Shown: positions 25,830 through 36,135, numbered from the stretch's first letter. The stretch is DNA of 64,000 nt from Acidobacteriota bacterium (GCA_003223135.1 QHXX01000023.1:128120-192119), one strand, 5' to 3'. The notes: a model not told the origin generated them from the sequence alone. A program made the numbers and translations.

Positions 25830-28178
25830 TCATGGGACGCCGACGGGTGGCTCGGACTGGAGCCGCTCGTCCCGGCGGCGCATCCTCTCGAGGACGTCTT
25901 CGGCGCGCCGGCGGCCGGCACTGTTCGCGGGGAAGAGACGGACGGCTTCCATCAGCTCGGCTCGGGCGCGGTCGCGCCGTCTTTGGGCCCGGGCCACGAG
26001 ACCCGCGGCGAGGTGCGTTTCGGCGAGGTCAGGGCGGACGGCCACGGCGCGCTCGCAGTACGCCTCCGCGACCGCGATCACATCGTCGTCGTAGTAGGAC
26101 AGGCACAGGTCGGCGAGGGCCAGCCCCTCGCCGGGGGCAAGGTTGACCGCGGTTTCCCATTCACGCCGCGCGTCCGCCTTGCGCCCGAGAGCGAGATAGG
26201 CCTCTCCGAGGCTGCGCCGCACATCGGCGAAGTCCGGTGCAATCTCCAGGAGATCCGCGTAGCGTCGCGCCGCCTCGTCCCAGCGCCCCTGCTCCGCCGC
26301 CATGGTCGCGAGAGAGTTATAAGGATCGATCCGGCGCGGATTCAGCGCCATCGCCTGCAGATAGGCGTCGCGCGCCTCCTCCATTCGCCCCTTCATCCTG
26401 AGAGCGTATGCCTTATTGAGCGCCTCCTCCTCCGGATACGACTCGCCCGGCCGGAAGGCGTCCAGGTTGAACAGGACGAGCCCGAAGGCGAGGGCGGCGA
26501 TCGCTTGGGGACGCCTCAGGCTGGACCTCAGGGCGCCCAGGAGATTGCCGGCGCACAGGGCGGCGACCGGGACCAAGGGCAGCCGGTAGCGATCGGTCGG
26601 GAAGAACAGCAGGATCGAGAGCGCGTACGCCGCGGCGTAAAGAAGCAGAAGCCCAAGGCCGTCCCGGCGGCCTTCCGGGGCGGTCTTCGGCGTGCCGGAG
26701 GTTGCCGTGTCGCGCGCGCGGGCGAAGGCCGACGCCACGGCCAGGGGCGCCACGAGGCCGAACGGGAACGACACGCCGAAGCGCCACACGAGAAGCGCGA
26801 AGAGGGGCGAAAACCCCCGGTAGACATACTGGTCCTGGTTGCGCGGGATCTCGCGTCCCGCGATGAGATCCTTCGCCTTGCGAATATAGAGGCGCCATGC
26901 CTCGGCGGGGTATCCGCGCAGGAATTGCCAGGCGCGGGAGGCGAAGTAGCTCGACCGGGCGGAGGCCTTGACGATGCCGATGTTCTCGGGCTCCTGCGCC
27001 AGGCGCTCGAACTCTCCCCCGGGCCGCAGGCGGATCGTCCTGTCGTAGTCCGGGTTGTTGCCGACATAAAAATTGATCCCTCCGTTGCTCGAGATGAGCA
27101 CCGTATCGCCGGCCACGAAGTAGTTGCGCGCCGTGACGACGACGATCGGCAGCACGACGCCCAGAAGGAACAGCCGGGCGGCCGCCGCACGAATTCGGCG
27201 CCAGGCCCACCAGGCGGCCGCGGGGACCGCGAGAAGGATGTTGGGGGTCGCGGTGGCAGCGAGTCCCCAGAGGACCCCGGCGCCGAGGCAGCGGCGGCGA
27301 GACCGTGCTGATGGGGCGCCGCCCGGCGGGATCGGCCCGATCGGAGGCGCCGCCCCCCCAATCCCGGCGGCCCGCAGTAGCATCAGGAGCCCGCCCAGGA
27401 TCAGGACGATGTGCAGGACCGGGATGAGCGGCTGGGCGTCGAAATGGATCAGCGGGCCGTAGAAGGCCGTGACGAGGGCGGCGCACAGGGCGCCGTGCGC
27501 GCCGAACAGCCGCCGGCCGATGAAATAGACGAAAACACACGACAGCGATCCGACGGCCGCCTGGACGGCGTAAATCGCCTCCATGCGGGTGCCCACGGTC
27601 ACGAACAGAAGCGCCAGGAAGTAGGGATACAGCGGGGGCTGCCAGAAGACCTCCCGGCCGGCGGTCAGCGACCCGGCGGCGATGGCGGTCGCCATCCGGA
27701 AGTAGTTCGGCCCGTCCACCAGCGGGACGTCGAAGTACGGCGCGCGCCGGATCTGCACGACGTACAGAAGCCGGACGGCGTACGCCAGAGCGAAGACTAA
27801 GAGCGGGCGGAGATCGAACCTCCTTGCCCACCGGATCGCGGCGCTACCCCTTGATCGAGGCGCCGGCCCTGCGCCTGCCGGGGACGGGTCCGGGTCGCTG
27901 CGCGACCCTCCCCTCGGCTCGCCTTGCTCCGCCCACCGCGCTGTCCCTCCAGCAGACGTGGCAAAGTTTTCAGCGATTGCGCCCGGCGCGACGTGCCTCC
28001 GTGAGGTGACCCGCGGTGACGGGCGGGCCGCGCCGCGATGCGGCGATTTCGAGCCGCGCCATGCGCGCCGGAGGGCCGCCGACTCCGCCGCGCGAGCGAG
28101 CATGAGCCGCAGGGCGGCGCGGCCCGCCTCGCGGACGCCGCGGACCACCTCGGCCAGATCCGGCGTTGACACTTCCAC
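25830..28178 (-). CDS. ArnT/PMT-like membrane glycosyltransferase with C-terminal TPRs
   Basis: Multi-TM 'ALAYAVRLLYVVQIRRAPYFDVPLVDGPNYFRMA', TPR tail; true start probably well inside the ORF because the ORF 5' end covers the rplU promoter. Confidence 0.75.
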   Translation of the reverse strand: MEVSTPDLAEVVRGVREAGRAALRLMLARAAESAALRRAWRGSKSPHRGAARPSPRVTSRRHVAPGAIAENFATSAGGTARWAEQGEPRGGSRSDPDPSPAGAGPAPRSRGSAAIRWARRFDLRPLLVFALAYAVRLLYVVQIRRAPYFDVPLVDGPNYFRMATAIAAGSLTAGREVFWQPPLYPYFLALLFVTVGTRMEAIYAVQAAVGSLSCVFVYFIGRRLFGAHGALCAALVTAFYGPLIHFDAQPLIPVLHIVLILGGLLMLLRAAGIGGAAPPIGPIPPGGAPSARSRRRCLGAGVLWGLAATATPNILLAVPAAAWWAWRRIRAAAARLFLLGVVLPIVVVTARNYFVAGDTVLISSNGGINFYVGNNPDYDRTIRLRPGGEFERLAQEPENIGIVKASARSSYFASRAWQFLRGYPAEAWRLYIRKAKDLIAGREIPRNQDQYVYRGFSPLFALLVWRFGVSFPFGLVAPLAVASAFARARDTATSGTPKTAPEGRRDGLGLLLLYAAAYALSILLFFPTDRYRLPLVPVAALCAGNLLGALRSSLRRPQAIAALAFGLVLFNLDAFRPGESYPEEEALNKAYALRMKGRMEEARDAYLQAMALNPRRIDPYNSLATMAAEQGRWDEAARRYADLLEIAPDFADVRRSLGEAYLALGRKADARREWETAVNLAPGEGLALADLCLSYYDDDVIAVAEAYCERAVAVRPDLAETHLAAGLVARAQRRRDRARAELMEAVRLFPANSAGRRRAEDVLERMRRRDERLQSEPPVGVP

Positions 28179-28195
28179 GGGGCGGCCAGTATAAT
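28166..28195 (+). promoter_or_regulatory. sigma-70-type promoter for rplU
   Basis: TTGACA-N18-TATAAT, about 33 nt upstream of the rplU start. Confidence 0.8.
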
Positions 28196-28227
28196 CGCCG
28201 GTCCATCCAGGGAAAAGAGGAGCGAGC

Positions 28228-28545
28228 GTGAGCTACGCTGTTATCAAAGCCGGGGGCAAACAGCACAAGGTCGCCGTCGGAGACCGAATCAGGGTCGAGA
28301 AAATCAAGGGCGAAGTCGGGGACAAGGTGACGTTCGACCAGGTCCTGGCGCTCCAGGCGGACGACGGTCTTCAAGTGGGTCGCCCGGTCCTGAAAGGCGC
28401 GCGAGTCGTCGTTCGCGTGGTGGCTCACGACAAGGCCAAGAAAGTGCTCATCTTCAAAAAGAAGCGCCGCAAGCAGTACCGGCGCACCCGCGGCCACCGG
28501 CAGCCGTTCACGGCGGTGGTCGTCGAAGAGATTCACGCGGGCTGA
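28228..28545 (+). CDS. rplU: 50S ribosomal protein L21
   Basis: 'YAVIKAGGKQHKVAVGD...KKRRKQYRRTRGHRQPFT'. Confidence 0.97.
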   Translation: MSYAVIKAGGKQHKVAVGDRIRVEKIKGEVGDKVTFDQVLALQADDGLQVGRPVLKGARVVVRVVAHDKAKKVLIFKKKRRKQYRRTRGHRQPFTAVVVEEIHAG

Positions 28546-28569
28546 TCAGGGGACGAACGAGGAAACGTC

Positions 28570-28845
28570 ATGGCCCACAAGAAAGCCGGAGGAAGTTCAC
28601 GCAACGGCCGCGACAGCAACTCCCAGCGCCTTGGGGTGAAGCGCTTCGGCGGCCAGTTCGTCACCGGGGGCTCGATCCTGGTCCGGCAGAGAGGAACGCG
28701 CTTCAAGCCGGGTGACAACGTCGGGCTGGGACGGGACGACTCCCTGTTCGCCCGGATCGACGGGTTCGTGAAGTTCCAGGATCGCGGGCGCATGGGGAAG
28801 TTCATCAGCGTCCTCCCTGCGCAGGCTGCTCCCGCCAGGTCGTAG
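28570..28845 (+). CDS. rpmA: 50S ribosomal protein L27
   Basis: '[29 protein letters not shown]'. Confidence 0.97.
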   Translation: MAHKKAGGSSRNGRDSNSQRLGVKRFGGQFVTGGSILVRQRGTRFKPGDNVGLGRDDSLFARIDGFVKFQDRGRMGKFISVLPAQAAPARS

Positions 28846-28931
28846 CCACGCGCCGTTCCCCAAGTCGAACCTCTTGGACAGGCTCCTAGAGTCGTGAGGG
28901 CCGGCCGGGCTCTCGCGAAGGGCGCAGGCAC

Positions 28932-30023
28932 ATGCTGATCGATCAGGCCGAGATCGTGGTCGCCGGCGGGGGCGGAGGCAACGGGTGCGTCAGTTTCCGG
29001 CGCGAAAAGTACGTCCCGCGCGGCGGACCGAACGGCGGCCCCGGCGGTGACGGTGGCGCCGTATACCTGGTCGCGGACGCCTCGCTCAAAGGGCTGAACG
29101 CCTTTCGCTTCCGCAGACGCTTCGAGGCCGAGCGCGGGCGGCACGGCGAGGGGAGCGACCGGGCGGGGCACGACGGCAAGGACCTCCGCATCAAGGTTCC
29201 GCCCGGTACCGTGGTGCGCGACGCGGAGGGAACGATACTCGCCGACCTGTCCCGCGCGGGCGACGTGGTCCTGGTGGCGGCGGGCGGGCGCGGCGGGCGC
29301 GGTAACGCCGTCTTCGCCACCCCCACGCACCAGGCGCCGCGCGAGGCCGAGCCGGGGACGCCCGGTGAGGAGCGCCGGCTCCGTCTGGAGCTAAAGCTCA
29401 TCGCCGACGTCGGGCTCGTGGGCTTTCCGAACGCGGGGAAATCGACCCTGATCTCGCGAATCTCTTCGGCGCGGCCGAAGATCGCGGCGTATCCTTTCAC
29501 CACCCTCGAGCCGAATCTGGGGGTGGTCGATCTCGGCGAGTTCCGGACCTTCGTGGTGGCCGACCTCCCAGGGCTGATCGAGGGGGCGCACCAGGGTCAG
29601 GGGCTGGGGATGAAGTTCCTGAGGCACATCGAGCGCACGCGCGTTCTGATTCACCTTGTGGACGTGTCCGAGATGTCGGGGCGGGTTCCGGAAAATGACC
29701 TGGAGGTTGTGAACGGTGAGCTGCGCGCCTTCAGCCCCGAACTGGCCGGAAAGCCCCGGATCGTCGCGGCCAACAAGGTTGACGCGCTCGCCGACCGAAC
29801 CCGTTTGAAAGACCTGCAGGCGCGGTGCGACGCGGCGGGCGTTCCGTTTCATGCGGTGTCGGCCGTGAGCGGCGAGGGGATCCGGGGTCTTCTGGAGGAG
29901 GTCTGGGCCGTCCTGGCGGCCCGGGGGAACGCCGCGGCGGCGGGCTCGACCGCGGGCCCGTGCGAAGCCGTGCGCGCGCCCGGGTCCGAGTCTGCGGGGC
30001 GCGAAGGGCCCGGCCGCGTCTGA
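28932..30023 (+). CDS. obg: GTPase Obg/CgtA
   Basis: Obg fold glycine-rich N-term, '[11 protein letters not shown]', '[16 protein letters not shown]'. Confidence 0.96.
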   Translation: MLIDQAEIVVAGGGGGNGCVSFRREKYVPRGGPNGGPGGDGGAVYLVADASLKGLNAFRFRRRFEAERGRHGEGSDRAGHDGKDLRIKVPPGTVVRDAEGTILADLSRAGDVVLVAAGGRGGRGNAVFATPTHQAPREAEPGTPGEERRLRLELKLIADVGLVGFPNAGKSTLISRISSARPKIAAYPFTTLEPNLGVVDLGEFRTFVVADLPGLIEGAHQGQGLGMKFLRHIERTRVLIHLVDVSEMSGRVPENDLEVVNGELRAFSPELAGKPRIVAANKVDALADRTRLKDLQARCDAAGVPFHAVSAVSGEGIRGLLEEVWAVLAARGNAAAAGSTAGPCEAVRAPGSESAGREGPGRV

Positions 30024-30065
30024 CGGCGAGAGGAGGCGCTTATACAGCTTAAGACAAAGGTCCTG

Positions 30066-30431
30066 ATGGTGCTCGAAGCCGCCACCGACAAGAAAGCGGA
30101 GGATCCGGTCGCCCTCAACCTGAAGGGGATCGCGTCGTTCACCGATTGCTTCGTGATCGTCGGTGGCACCCAGAGACGGCAGACCCAGGCGATCTGCGAC
30201 GCCATCATCGAGCGTCTGGCGGCCAAGGGACAGCGCCCGGGACACCTGGAGGGATACGATCTCGGCGACTGGATTCTGATCGACTATGCCGATCTCGTCG
30301 TGCACGTGTTCACCCGCGAGACCCGCGAGTTCTACGGACTCGAGAACCTCTGGGGCGACGCCCCGCGCATGGCCCTCGCGGGTCCGCAAAACCGCAGGAA
30401 CAGAGGAGCTTCCGCCGCTCGCAAGGGTTGA
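30066..30431 (+). CDS. rsfS: ribosome silencing factor RsfS
   Basis: 'DKKAEDPVALNLKGIASFTDCFVI', 'DYADLVVHVF'. Confidence 0.93.
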   Translation: MVLEAATDKKAEDPVALNLKGIASFTDCFVIVGGTQRRQTQAICDAIIERLAAKGQRPGHLEGYDLGDWILIDYADLVVHVFTRETREFYGLENLWGDAPRMALAGPQNRRNRGASAARKG

Positions 30432-30456
30432 CATTGGGGAGGGCGATCCGTACATT
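30428..30456 (+). promoter_or_regulatory. sigma-70-like promoter
   Basis: TTGACA-N17-TACATT, about 30 nt before the GTG at 30487. Confidence 0.55.
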
Positions 30457-30486
30457 ACCCGCCTTGATCGGCGGAAGGACACCCGC

Positions 30487-31239
30487 GTGAACGCGATCGC
30501 CTCGGACGTTCTGGCGGTCCCCCTGGTCCATCGGTCGGCGCTGATGGCACGCGTCGTCGACCTGGCGCGACGGGTCGCGGGGAGCGACGCAAATCTCCTC
30601 GTCGTCGGCGAGAGCGGTACCGGCAAGGGCCTCCTGGCGCGGTTCATCCACGAGGCCAGCGCAAGGCGGCAGGGCCCTTTCGTCACCATCACCTGCGCCA
30701 ACATCGCGGCCGACCTGCTCGAGAGCGAGCTGTTCGGCCACGAGAAAGGAGCCTTCACCGGAGCGACCGACCAGAAGAAGGGGCGCTTCGAGCTGGCGGA
30801 CGGCGGGACGATCCTGATCGACATCCCGCCGCTGCGGGATCGGCTGGAGGACGTGCCGGTCCTGGCGGAGCAGGTGCTGCTCGGCATCGCCCGGAGACGG
30901 GGCTCCGCCCCGAAGCGCCTGACGAAGGGCGCGCTCGACCGGCTGATGGCACACTCGTGGCCGGGAAACGTGAGGGAGCTGCAGAACGTGATCGAAAGCG
31001 CAGCGATCCTGGAGGACGGCCCGGAGATCCGGGCCGAGGCGATCCGCGTCGGGGTCACCCGCCCATTCGCTCCGATCGCGGAGGCCATGCACAGGCGTTA
31101 CTCACTGGCCCAGCTCGAGGAGGCGTACATCCGCGAGGTCCTGCGACTGACCGGCAACAATCGCAGCGAGGCCGCCCGGATCCTCGGCATCAACCGCAAG
31201 ACCCTCCTCGAGAAACGCAAGCGTTACGGGATTCCCTGA
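30487..31239 (+). CDS. sigma-54-interacting AAA+ regulator (no REC) with in-frame internal deletion
   Basis: 'GESGTGKG', 'GAFTGA', Fis HTH present; 'GGTILID' joins directly to 'IPPLRDR', missing ~68 residues compared with the regulator at 40191. Confidence 0.8.
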   Translation: MNAIASDVLAVPLVHRSALMARVVDLARRVAGSDANLLVVGESGTGKGLLARFIHEASARRQGPFVTITCANIAADLLESELFGHEKGAFTGATDQKKGRFELADGGTILIDIPPLRDRLEDVPVLAEQVLLGIARRRGSAPKRLTKGALDRLMAHSWPGNVRELQNVIESAAILEDGPEIRAEAIRVGVTRPFAPIAEAMHRRYSLAQLEEAYIREVLRLTGNNRSEAARILGINRKTLLEKRKRYGIP

Positions 31240-31280
31240 GGCTGGCGCTCGGCCTGCGGGACCGAAAGGAAATCTCCGCG

Positions 31281-31640
31281 ATGGCGATGGCAAAGAAGCA
31301 GCTCGAAGCGTACAAGAAGCGCCTCCTCGAGAAGAAGAAGGGCCTGGCGGAGGCGTACAACAAGAACAAGACCTACGGTCGGCTGACCGAGGATGAAGGG
31401 ACCCAGGACCTGGCCGACAAGGCCTCGAGCGCCTACACCAAGGAGTTCCTCTATTCCCTCTCCAATACCGATCGCGAAATCCTGCAGCAGGTGGACGAGG
31501 CGCTGCACCGAATCGCCAAGGGGACCTACGGTGTCTGCATGGAGTGCGGGGAGGAGATCGAGAAGAAGCGCCACGAGGCGGTGCCGTGGGCCAGTCACTG
31601 CCTCTCCTGTCAGGCGAAGGTCGAGAAGGGGTTGCTGTAG
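31281..31640 (+). CDS. DksA/TraR C4 zinc-finger family protein
   Basis: 'GTYGVCMECGEEIEKKRHEAVPWASHCLSCQ'. Confidence 0.88.
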   Translation: MAMAKKQLEAYKKRLLEKKKGLAEAYNKNKTYGRLTEDEGTQDLADKASSAYTKEFLYSLSNTDREILQQVDEALHRIAKGTYGVCMECGEEIEKKRHEAVPWASHCLSCQAKVEKGLL

Positions 31641-31683
31641 AATTCTGCTCTGAACGGGCGCCTGCGCGCCCCGCGGGACCGCG

Positions 31684-33066
31684 ATGAAGATCCGCACCGT
31701 GCTCTATCTGATGTTCGGGGCGATCGTCGTCATCGTCCTGTCGATCCTGTACGGCACCAACCAGCAGGCCCTCGACGCCAGGATCATCATCGGCGAAAAC
31801 TTGGCGATCCCCGTCTGGTTCGCCCTTCTCCTGGCGAGCGGCGTGTCGATGCTCGTGCCGCTGCTGTTCGGCGTTCTGCGCGACCTGCGCCGCATGCTGC
31901 GCGACTTCACGGTCCGCCGCCAGGCGCGCTCGCAGCAGGAGGCCGAGGAGTTCTACCTGCGCGGCGTCGAGTCGATGCTGAACGGACGCGAGGAGAAGGC
32001 GCTCGAGCACTTCAATGAAGTGCTGGCGCTCGAGCCAAACCACTTCGAGGCCCTCCTGAAGGGCGGCGAGGTGCTGCGGGCGCTGCGGCGCTACGGGGAA
32101 GCGATCGAATACCACCGCCGCGCGGCGCGCGTGAAGGAGGACAGTCTGCATCCTCTTTATTCGCTGGTATCGGACTACGAGGAATCCGGAGCGCTGGAGA
32201 ACGCCAAGGCGGTGCTCAACCGTATCACCGAGCTGAATCCGAAGCGCTCGCTGGCGGCCAGCCGGAAATACCGGGCCATCTGCGTCAGCGAGGGGGCGTG
32301 GGAGAAGGCCTGGGAGATCCAGCAGCGCATCGAGGACCAGCTCTCCGAGATGGGCCACTCGCGCAAGTCGGAGAAGAAGTATCACCTCGGTATCCGCTAC
32401 ATGCTGGCTCAGAGCCTGTTGCAGCAGGGCAAGCCGCGCGAGGCCATCGGCATATTGAGGAGGCTGGTCGGCATGGAGGCGTCGTTCGTCCCGGCGCACC
32501 TCGCGATGGGCAAGGCGCTTCTGGCGATGCGGCAGCCGGAGGAGGCGGTCGAGGTGTGGGAAAAGGGTTACGAGGCCACGGGCCACCCCATCTTCCTGGC
32601 GACCCTCGAAGACCACTACCTGCAGCAGGAGCAGCCGCGCCGTGCGATCGAGGCGCTGAAGGCCGCGATCTGGAAGAGCCGGAAGGACATCATCCCGCGC
32701 TTCTTCCTGGGAAAGCTGTATTACCGGCTGGAGATGATCGACGAGGCCTTGCAGCAATTCTCGCAGATGAAGGGTCAGGTCACCTACTTCCCCGCCCTGC
32801 ACTACTACCTCGCGAAGATCATGGAGCGCCAGGGAAACCTGCGCGAGGCCCTCAAGGAGCTCGAGCTCGTGCTGCGCCAGGCCGAGGTCCTCAAGATCGA
32901 GTACGTCTGCGCCACATGCGTCCGCAAGTTCCCCTCCTGGACAGACTACTGCGACCGCTGCGGCGAGTGGAACAGCGTCGTGGTCGACTTCCAGGAGGAG
33001 CGCCCGATCGAAGAGCTCGGAATCAGCACCGCGCCCGTGTACACGGCCGAGACGGGCGAAGTTTAG
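31684..33066 (+). CDS. LapB/YciM-like TPR protein with LapA-like TM N-terminus and rubredoxin-like C-terminus
   Basis: Two N-terminal TM helices, TPRs, C-terminal 'YVCATCVRKFPSWTDYCDRCGEWNSV'. Confidence 0.85.
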   Translation: MKIRTVLYLMFGAIVVIVLSILYGTNQQALDARIIIGENLAIPVWFALLLASGVSMLVPLLFGVLRDLRRMLRDFTVRRQARSQQEAEEFYLRGVESMLNGREEKALEHFNEVLALEPNHFEALLKGGEVLRALRRYGEAIEYHRRAARVKEDSLHPLYSLVSDYEESGALENAKAVLNRITELNPKRSLAASRKYRAICVSEGAWEKAWEIQQRIEDQLSEMGHSRKSEKKYHLGIRYMLAQSLLQQGKPREAIGILRRLVGMEASFVPAHLAMGKALLAMRQPEEAVEVWEKGYEATGHPIFLATLEDHYLQQEQPRRAIEALKAAIWKSRKDIIPRFFLGKLYYRLEMIDEALQQFSQMKGQVTYFPALHYYLAKIMERQGNLREALKELELVLRQAEVLKIEYVCATCVRKFPSWTDYCDRCGEWNSVVVDFQEERPIEELGISTAPVYTAETGEV

Positions 33067-33081
33067 GTCTAGGAGCCGCTT

Positions 33082-34647
33082 CTGGCCTCGCACTCACGGT
33101 CGCTGCCCGCCGTCCTCATCGTTCTCGATGGCTGGGGTCACAGCGACACGACCGAAGGCAATGCCATCGCCAGGAGCGCGCCGCGCTTCATGGAGTGGCT
33201 CGGCCGCACCTACCCGTCGGCCCTCCTCGCGGCCTCGGGCGAGGCGGTCGGCCTGCCGCCGGGCGTCATCGGCAATTCGGAGGTCGGGCATTTGTGCCTC
33301 GGCGCGGGCCGCGTCGTGCTCCAGGATTTGTCGCGCATCAACCGGGCGATCCGAAGCCGCGAGTTCGACCGCAACGAAACGCTCGGCCGCGCCTACGACG
33401 CGGCGGCTCGTCAGGAGGCGGCGCTTCACGTGATGGGCCTCCTGAGCGACGGCGGCGTGCACAGCCACATCGACCACCTGGAGGCGATCGTCCGTTCGGC
33501 GAAGCGGCGAGGCATTGAGCGCCTCTTCGTTCATGCCTTCATGGATGGCCGCGATACGCCGCCCAAGAGCGGCCTGTCCTACGCGCGGAAGGCGGAAGAA
33601 TTCCTGCGCGCCGCCGGGCTGGGCCGCATCGCGACCGTCTCCGGGCGCTACTACGCCATGGACCGGGACACCCGGTGGGACCGGACCGAGAAAGCCTTCC
33701 GCGCGCTGGTCGCGCGCGAGGGCCCGTGCCATCCTACCGCCGAGGCTGTGGTCGAGAGCGGCTACGCCAAAGGCGTCACCGACGAGTTTCTGGCGCCGTC
33801 CATCGTCGGGGAGCCAGGAGCCGACTCCGGGCGTGACGCGCGCGTCCGGGACGGTGACAGCATCGTGTTCTTCAATTTCCGTGCCGACCGGGCGCGCCAA
33901 ATCACGCGCGCTTTCACCGAGAAGGGATTTGACAAGTTTCCTATCCCGGCCCGGCCTGTCCCCGCGATGTTCGTCTGTTTCACCGCCTACGACCGCACTT
34001 GGCCGCTGCCGGTGGCGTTCCCGCCGCAGCACCTCACCGGCATTCTCGGCGAGGCCATCAGCCGAGCCGGTCTGGAGCAGTTGCGCATTGCCGAGACGGA
34101 GAAGTACGCGCACGTCACCTATTTCTTCAATGGCGGCGAGGAGCGCGTCTTCCCGGGCGAGGAGCGCTGCCTCGTCCCCTCGCCGCGGATCGCCACATAC
34201 GACCTGAAGCCCGAGATGAGCGCGCCGGAGGTGACCCGGGAGGTCCTGGGACGGTTGGCCGCGAAGCCCCGCCGTGTGGTCATTCTGAATTACGCCAACG
34301 CCGACATGGTCGGCCACACGGGGACATTCGAGCCAACCGTCGCCGCCTGCCGGGTGATCGACCACTCCGTCGAGGTCGTGGTCCGTGAGACGCTGCGCCT
34401 CGGCGGCTTCGCCGTCGTGACGGCGGACCACGGCAACGCCGAGCTGATGATCGATCCGAAAACCGGCTCTCCGGTCACGGCGCACACGATGAACCCCGTC
34501 CCGGTGCACGTCGTCGCGGAGGGGCTCGCGGGCATGGCGTTACGGGATGGCGGGCGACTGTCGGACGTCGCGCCGACGATGCTCGAGATTCTGGGGTTGC
34601 GCCCACCCGAGGAGATGGAGGGCCGGTCTCTGTTGCTGGCGCGCTAG
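33082..34647 (+). CDS. gpmI: 2,3-bisphosphoglycerate-independent phosphoglycerate mutase; probable CTG start
   Basis: 'VLIVLDGWGHSDTTEGNAIARSAP', 'IGNSEVGHLCLGAGRVV', 'TADHGNAELM'; first in-frame ATG is at 33190, inside the conserved N-terminus. Confidence 0.9.
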   Translation: MASHSRSLPAVLIVLDGWGHSDTTEGNAIARSAPRFMEWLGRTYPSALLAASGEAVGLPPGVIGNSEVGHLCLGAGRVVLQDLSRINRAIRSREFDRNETLGRAYDAAARQEAALHVMGLLSDGGVHSHIDHLEAIVRSAKRRGIERLFVHAFMDGRDTPPKSGLSYARKAEEFLRAAGLGRIATVSGRYYAMDRDTRWDRTEKAFRALVAREGPCHPTAEAVVESGYAKGVTDEFLAPSIVGEPGADSGRDARVRDGDSIVFFNFRADRARQITRAFTEKGFDKFPIPARPVPAMFVCFTAYDRTWPLPVAFPPQHLTGILGEAISRAGLEQLRIAETEKYAHVTYFFNGGEERVFPGEERCLVPSPRIATYDLKPEMSAPEVTREVLGRLAAKPRRVVILNYANADMVGHTGTFEPTVAACRVIDHSVEVVVRETLRLGGFAVVTADHGNAELMIDPKTGSPVTAHTMNPVPVHVVAEGLAGMALRDGGRLSDVAPTMLEILGLRPPEEMEGRSLLLAR

Positions 34648-34691
34648 GGGCCGGGCCGCGCCCGGAGCTCCCGCGCCCGACGAAGGACCGG

Positions 34692-35375
34692 TTGAAGACC
34701 GCGACGCGCGCTGCCGGGCGCCTGGTCGAGGCGATCCTGGCGGCGATCCTGCCCGCTGATTGTCTCCTGTGCGAGCAGACGCTCCCCTGGCGCCAGGAAG
34801 GCGGGGTCTGTCCGCCCTGCTGGGAGCGCCTTCCCTGGGCCCCCGGGTACCGGCCGCGACGGGGCGTCCTCGACGCCCTGCTCTGGGCGGCCGATTACGA
34901 TGGACCGATCCGCAGCCTGGTCCACGGATTGAAGTTCGCCGACATGGACGCTCTCGCCCCTGCCCTCGGCCGCCGCATGGCGAGTCGGCTCGGCCCGATC
35001 ATCTTCGGGCACCGCACCGACCTCATCGTGCCGGTTCCGCTCCACTTCTGGCGGCGCTTCCGCCGGGGATACAACCAGGCGGAACTGCTGGCCCGGGCGA
35101 TCGCCCGACCCGCCGGTCTTCCTCTCGACATCCGGGCCGTCAGACGGCGCCGCGCCGGACGCCGCCAGCTCGGCCTGTCGCGGCTGGAGCGGCGTCGATC
35201 CCTCGCCGGCTGCTTCGCCGCGCGGCCCTCCCGGGTGCGCGGCCGCACGATTCTCCTCGTGGACGACGTCGTGACAACCGGCGCCACGCTGGAGGCCTGC
35301 GCCCGGGTCCTCCTCCACGCCGGCGCCCGCCGCGTCGTCGGCTGTGTCCTGGCCCGCACCCCGAAGAACATGTGA
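34692..35375 (+). CDS. comF: ComF-family phosphoribosyltransferase
   Basis: 'CLLCEQTLPW...CPPCW', PRPP motif 'TILLVDDVVTTGATL'. Confidence 0.88.
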   Translation: MKTATRAAGRLVEAILAAILPADCLLCEQTLPWRQEGGVCPPCWERLPWAPGYRPRRGVLDALLWAADYDGPIRSLVHGLKFADMDALAPALGRRMASRLGPIIFGHRTDLIVPVPLHFWRRFRRGYNQAELLARAIARPAGLPLDIRAVRRRRAGRRQLGLSRLERRRSLAGCFAARPSRVRGRTILLVDDVVTTGATLEACARVLLHAGARRVVGCVLARTPKNM

Positions 35376-35464
35376 GGGGCGCAGGAGACGAATCCAGCTA
35401 CCCCCGTCGTGGAAGGGGCGGGTGGTCGGTCCGTGGCACCGCCTGGGGAGCGGCGCTCCGTGTC

Positions 35465-35953
35465 TCAGACGTTCAGTTTGCGAAGGAAGCGCTTGCGCTC
35501 GAGCTGTGCCAGGTAGGCGTAGTACGTCCCATTTTCACGCAGCAGACGGTCCCACGTGTCGATGAACAGGACCAGACGATCGATGCCGTCCTTGGGGACC
35601 CAGACGCCGTGGTCGTTGATGCACTTGTAGATGGCCACCCCGGAGTTCGCCGAATAATTGACGGGACGCATGATGCCGATGCAGTACGGGCATTTGACGA
35701 TGCGCCGCGTCTCGTCCTCTCCAAGGCGGTAGCTCGGCGCCATCGCCCGGGAGTAGGTGGTGAGCTGCTTGACGCGGTCGGCGGGCAGCGACTTCGGGCC
35801 GATCTCGATGATCCACTTGAGGCGACCCTCTTCCAGCCAGGTCCCCCCGCACGCGTCGCAGGCGTCGACGGGAACGTTGAGATACCTGGTGTCGGTCATC
35901 GCCCCGCCGCACCCTGAGCAGAACATCCCCTCCCCTCCCGAATCCGCCTCCAT
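35465..35953 (-). CDS. TFIIB-type zinc ribbon protein
   Basis: 'CSGCGGAM...CDACGGTWLEEGRL', 'CPYCIGIM'. Confidence 0.75.
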   Translation of the reverse strand: MEADSGGEGMFCSGCGGAMTDTRYLNVPVDACDACGGTWLEEGRLKWIIEIGPKSLPADRVKQLTTYSRAMAPSYRLGEDETRRIVKCPYCIGIMRPVNYSANSGVAIYKCINDHGVWVPKDGIDRLVLFIDTWDRLLRENGTYYAYLAQLERKRFLRKLNV

Positions 35954-36135
35954 ATACGACTAAAACCCGCATCCCGCAACGCTTTTCATAGAATGTCGTT
36001 TCAGCATTGGCCCGGGGCCTGTGCCATCGGGCGGCGGGCTGATGTCCCGCGGCCCTGGCGGCCCCGCCACGCGAGGTGCTTGGAGTTTTCCTTGCCGCGG
36101 GACCTCCGGCGTGCCAGAATGCAGGAATCCGGAGC

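Noticed and set aside
31102-33093. 663-aa minus ORF
   Set aside because: Antisense to the DksA-like and LapB-like genes; no family motif
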